NCBI GenBank assembly: GCA_019421975.1
Contig: JAHZEE010000050.1
Coordinates: 3,060 to 9,542 of the forward strand
DNA length: 6,483 bases
Direction: 5' to 3'
DNA from: Clostridiales bacterium
GTDB taxonomy: Bacteria > Bacillota > Clostridia > Oscillospirales > Oscillospiraceae
Numbering within the stretch: the stretch's first letter is position 1; each line of letters opens with the position of its first letter. Below are positions 4,214-6,483 of this stretch, one piece after another. The notes under the pieces were generated by a model. The model had not been told where the DNA came from. It was given only the letters and a program-made list of their open reading frames with translations, and made no database searches. The translations under genes and the position numbers were made by a program.

Positions 4214-6483
4214 TTATGCCTTAATTCCCAATTTCTGGGTCATCTCATTCAGGTCAATGGTCAGCATCTTGGACACGCCCTGCTCCTGCATGGTCACACC
4301 GTAGAGCACATCTGCGGCCTCCATCGTGCCGCGCCGGTGGGTGATGACAATGAACTGCGTTCGTCCGCTCAGGCCGCGCAGATAGGACGCATAGCGCGCC
4401 ACATTGCGGTCATCGAGCGCCGCGTCGATCTCGTCGAGCATACAAAACGGCGTCGGCCGCACCTTCAAAATCGCAAAATAGAGCGCAATGGCCACCAGGG
4501 CCTTCTCCCCGCCGGAGAGCAGCGTGATGGTCTTCAGCTGCTTTCCGGGCGGCTGCACCTTGATCTCGATGCCGCAGTTGAGCACATCGCGCTCATCCTC
4601 CAGCACCAGATGGGCACCGCCGCCGCCAAACATCTCCACAAAGGTCCTTTGGAACTCCGTGTTGATTCTCTCAAACTCCGTTTTGAAAATCGTGGTCATT
4701 TCGCCCGTGATGCCGCGGACAATCTCCGACAGCTCCCGTTTGGCCGTCAGGATGTCGTCCCGCTGTCCGGTCAGGTATTCATAGCGCTCGTTCACTCGTG
4801 CAAATTCCTCGATGGCTCCGAGGTTGGGGCTTCCCAGCGCAGAGATCTTACGGCGCAGCTCTGCAATCTTCCGGTTTGCCTCCTGGGCGCTTTCCAGCTT
4901 CTGCCGCAGGGGCTCCGCCGTGCCCGGGGTCAGCTCATAGCTGTCCCAGAGCTTGTCCAGAATCTGCTTTTCCTCCATGGCGGCCGACAGCTTCTTCTGT
5001 TCCAGCCGGGCGCTCTCGCGCTCCATCAGGACGATGTCCTTATTCTTCTCCTGCGCCTGCTTCTCTGTGGCGTTTCGCTCGCCCTCCAGCTGCATCCGCT
5101 GCTCCGCCTGCTCTTTCAGCGCTGTGCGGGCTGCAGCGGCCTGCTGCTGCAGGTCCTGCTGCTGCTCACAGCTCTGTGCAATCTGCTGCCGCAGCGCCTC
5201 GTTCTCCTGCTCCAGCTGGGCAATCAGCTGCTGCTTCTGCTGCTGATCGCCGCTCAGCGCCGCCTTTAGCTGCTGCAGCTGGCCCATTGCGTCTGACGCC
5301 GCCGCCTGCTCGGCCTCCATAGCGGCGGCTGACATCCGGATCTCTGTAATCTTGGCGTTGAGCGCCTCATTCTCCGCCGCCAGCGCCTCCTGGCCCTGGC
5401 TCAGCTCCAGGGCGGCCTGCTCCTCCGCTTCCGCCTTTTGCACCAGCTCCGCAATCTGCTGCTGCAGCGCCTCACTGTGCTGCTGGTGCTCGCTGTCCTG
5501 CGCCTCGGCCTGCTGCAAAACCGTCTCACACGCCTGCAGCGTCTGAAGGGCCGACTGCATCAGGATCTCAAGCTGGCCCTGCTGGCCCTCCAGCCGCAGT
5601 ACCTCGTCCTGGTTCTGCCGCAGCCTCCCCTCAGCCTCCGTGATTGCATAGGCCACCTCTGCCGCGGCGCGGGAGGCCTCTGCCAAGTCCGCCTCAGCCT
5701 GTGCGAGCTTTTTTTGCAGCGCCTGCCGCTCTGCGGCCAGATGGCTCAGGGTATTGGCCCTCGACAGGATGCCCGCATTTCGCCCGGAGGAGCCGCCGGT
5801 CATAGAACCGCCCGCATTCATCACATGGCCGTCCAGGGTCACAATGCGAAACCGGTAGCGATAACGGCGCGCCATTTCAACCGCGGCGTCCAGGTCCTCC
5901 ACAATGACAGTCCGGCCCAGCAGGCTGCAGAAGATCTCCCGATACACCGGGTCAAACTGAATGAGATCCGATGCAATGCCCACAAAGCCCCGGCAGCCCG
6001 CCGCGCCTGTCTCCTCCAGCACCCGGCCGCGGATGGCCGATACCGGCAGAAAGGTGGCCCGCCCCGCGTCCCGGCGTTTGAGCAGCTCAATGGCCGCCTT
6101 GCCGTCATTCTCCGTGGAGACCACGATGCTCTGCATACTGGCGCCCAGCGCCGTCTCGATGGCCAGCGTATAGGTATCTTCGGTCTGCAAAAGCCTTGAG
6201 ACCGGGGCGTGAATATTTCGCAGTCCGCCTCGCTCCGCCTCCTGCATCACAACGCGGACCGCCTTGGAGAAGCCCTCGTATTCCCGCTCCATCTCCTGCA
6301 GCAGACGGATCCGGTGCTCTGCGGTATCCAGCGCCACCTTGAACTCATTTCTCTGCCGTTCCAGGGTGTCGCACTTCTCCTGCCGCGCCTTCTGGCGCAG
6401 CCGGTAGCCGGCAATCATGTTGGAAGCTGACTCCGCCTCCTCCCGCGCCGTCTGCAGCTGGGTCTGGCAGGCCTGGGTCTGCG
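4214..6483 (-). CDS. smc: Chromosome segregation ATPase SMC, C-terminal part (5' end beyond the window)
   Basis: The frame is open through the right edge: 755 residues precede the stop, and the 21 codons upstream of the Met at 6418 are also coding (coiled-coil-like), so that Met is internal. Full SMC is about 1,180-1,200 residues; the missing part is the N-terminal Walker A head and most of the outgoing coiled coil. Present in order: the end of the outgoing coil; the hinge dimerisation domain (about 5765-6286), ending with DGHVMNAGGSMTGGS; a returning coiled coil (about 4840-5760) unusually rich in Gln and Ala; and the C-terminal head. The head carries the ABC signature LLSGGEKALVAIAL (4481-4522), Walker B with D-loop CMLDEIDAALDD (about 4409-4444) and the switch motif ITHRRGTMEAAD. 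The N- and C-terminal heads join to bind ATP, and with ScpA/ScpB the complex compacts and segregates the chromosome, acting at the nucleoid. No frameshift or lost catalytic motif is seen in the visible part. Confidence 0.98.
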   Translation of the reverse strand, partial: QTQACQTQLQTAREEAESASNMIAGYRLRQKARQEKCDTLERQRNEFKVALDTAEHRIRLLQEMEREYEGFSKAVRVVMQEAERGGLRNIHAPVSRLLQTEDTYTLAIETALGASMQSIVVSTENDGKAAIELLKRRDAGRATFLPVSAIRGRVLEETGAAGCRGFVGIASDLIQFDPVYREIFCSLLGRTVIVEDLDAAVEMARRYRYRFRIVTLDGHVMNAGGSMTGGSSGRNAGILSRANTLSHLAAERQALQKKLAQAEADLAEASRAAAEVAYAITEAEGRLRQNQDEVLRLEGQQGQLEILMQSALQTLQACETVLQQAEAQDSEHQQHSEALQQQIAELVQKAEAEEQAALELSQGQEALAAENEALNAKITEIRMSAAAMEAEQAAASDAMGQLQQLKAALSGDQQQKQQLIAQLEQENEALRQQIAQSCEQQQDLQQQAAAARTALKEQAEQRMQLEGERNATEKQAQEKNKDIVLMERESARLEQKKLSAAMEEKQILDKLWDSYELTPGTAEPLRQKLESAQEANRKIAELRRKISALGSPNLGAIEEFARVNERYEYLTGQRDDILTAKRELSEIVRGITGEMTTIFKTEFERINTEFQRTFVEMFGGGGAHLVLEDERDVLNCGIEIKVQPPGKQLKTITLLSGGEKALVAIALYFAILKVRPTPFCMLDEIDAALDDRNVARYASYLRGLSGRTQFIVITHRRGTMEAADVLYGVTMQEQGVSKMLTIDLNEMTQKLGIKA
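5099..5248 (-). repeat. Glutamine-rich imperfect CAG-type codon tract within smc
   Basis: This part of the SMC returning coiled coil has 18 Gln in 50 residues, many in runs of two or three (QQQKQQ, EQQQDLQQQ), encoded mostly by CAG. On the plus strand it appears as repeated CTG triplets. A second, milder patch lies at about 5438-5518. The triplets are interrupted by other codons, so it is a low-complexity tract and not a perfect microsatellite. It reads best as coiled-coil sequence with biased composition. Confidence 0.55.

Noticed and set aside
4160..5322. Plus-strand open frames opposite smc rich in Leu/Gln or Ser/Ala/Pro
   Set aside because: Their composition is just the complement of the CAG/GCN/GAG-rich coiled-coil codons of smc; there is no independent coding signal.
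5099..5520. CTG-rich repeats as a possible CRISPR or other non-coding repeat array
   Set aside because: The triplets are irregular, stay in frame with smc and have no repeat-spacer periodicity; they encode Gln-rich coiled coil.
6416..6418. ATG at 6418 as the start of SMC
   Set aside because: The codons upstream to the window edge are open and coiled-coil-like, and the visible protein begins in the middle of the outgoing arm, so the gene continues beyond the window.

Overview
The window holds one block of core housekeeping genes, all transcribed from the minus strand and packed head to tail with gaps of at most about 25 bases or short overlaps. In transcription order (right to left) they are: the C-terminal two-thirds or so of smc (cut by the right edge), ftsY, rph, rdgB, yhbY, a fused nadD-yqeK, and the first 109 codons of a single-pass membrane protein, probably of the LytR-CpsA-Psr (LCP) family (cut by the left edge). 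I see no mobile element, CRISPR array, RNA gene, convincing promoter or terminator, and no stretch above 30 bases without a gene.

The organism is most likely a GC-rich member of the Clostridia (Bacillota), plausibly in or near the Oscillospiraceae (Oscillibacter/Flavonifractor-like). The reasons are: smc-ftsY linkage followed by rph-rdgB; the yhbY-nadD-yqeK order typical of Firmicutes; a NadD-YqeK fusion; a short Gram-positive-type FtsY without a long acidic A domain; strong AGGAGG-like ribosome binding sites; and strong G/C at third codon positions. This placement is inferred from gene content and memory of the families, not from a database search.

Region by region: 4214-6483 encodes the hinge, the returning coiled coil and the C-terminal ATPase half of SMC, which organises and segregates the chromosome. 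3310-4200 is the SRP receptor FtsY for co-translational membrane targeting. 2578-3297 is RNase PH (tRNA/rRNA 3'-end trimming), overlapping by an ATGA junction with RdgB at 1976-2581 (hydrolysis of dITP/XTP). YhbY at 1552-1989 (a CRM-domain ribosome-associated RNA-binding protein) begins inside rdgB. 343-1527 joins NaMN adenylyltransferase (NAD synthesis) to an HD-domain Ap4A hydrolase in one 394-residue polypeptide. 1-328 starts the probable cell-envelope LCP protein 14 bases later.

The genes do not form one pathway. They look like a growth-linked transcription unit joining chromosome segregation, protein targeting, RNA maturation and ribosome assembly, nucleotide-pool cleaning, NAD synthesis and envelope assembly. 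Tight spacing and overlaps suggest co-transcription and, at several junctions, translational coupling. I found no convincing new system. The items most worth a second look are the NadD-YqeK fusion, the basic tail on YhbY, the glutamine-rich SMC coiled coil, motif deviations in RNase PH, and an A8 slippery tract near the start of the LCP-like gene.
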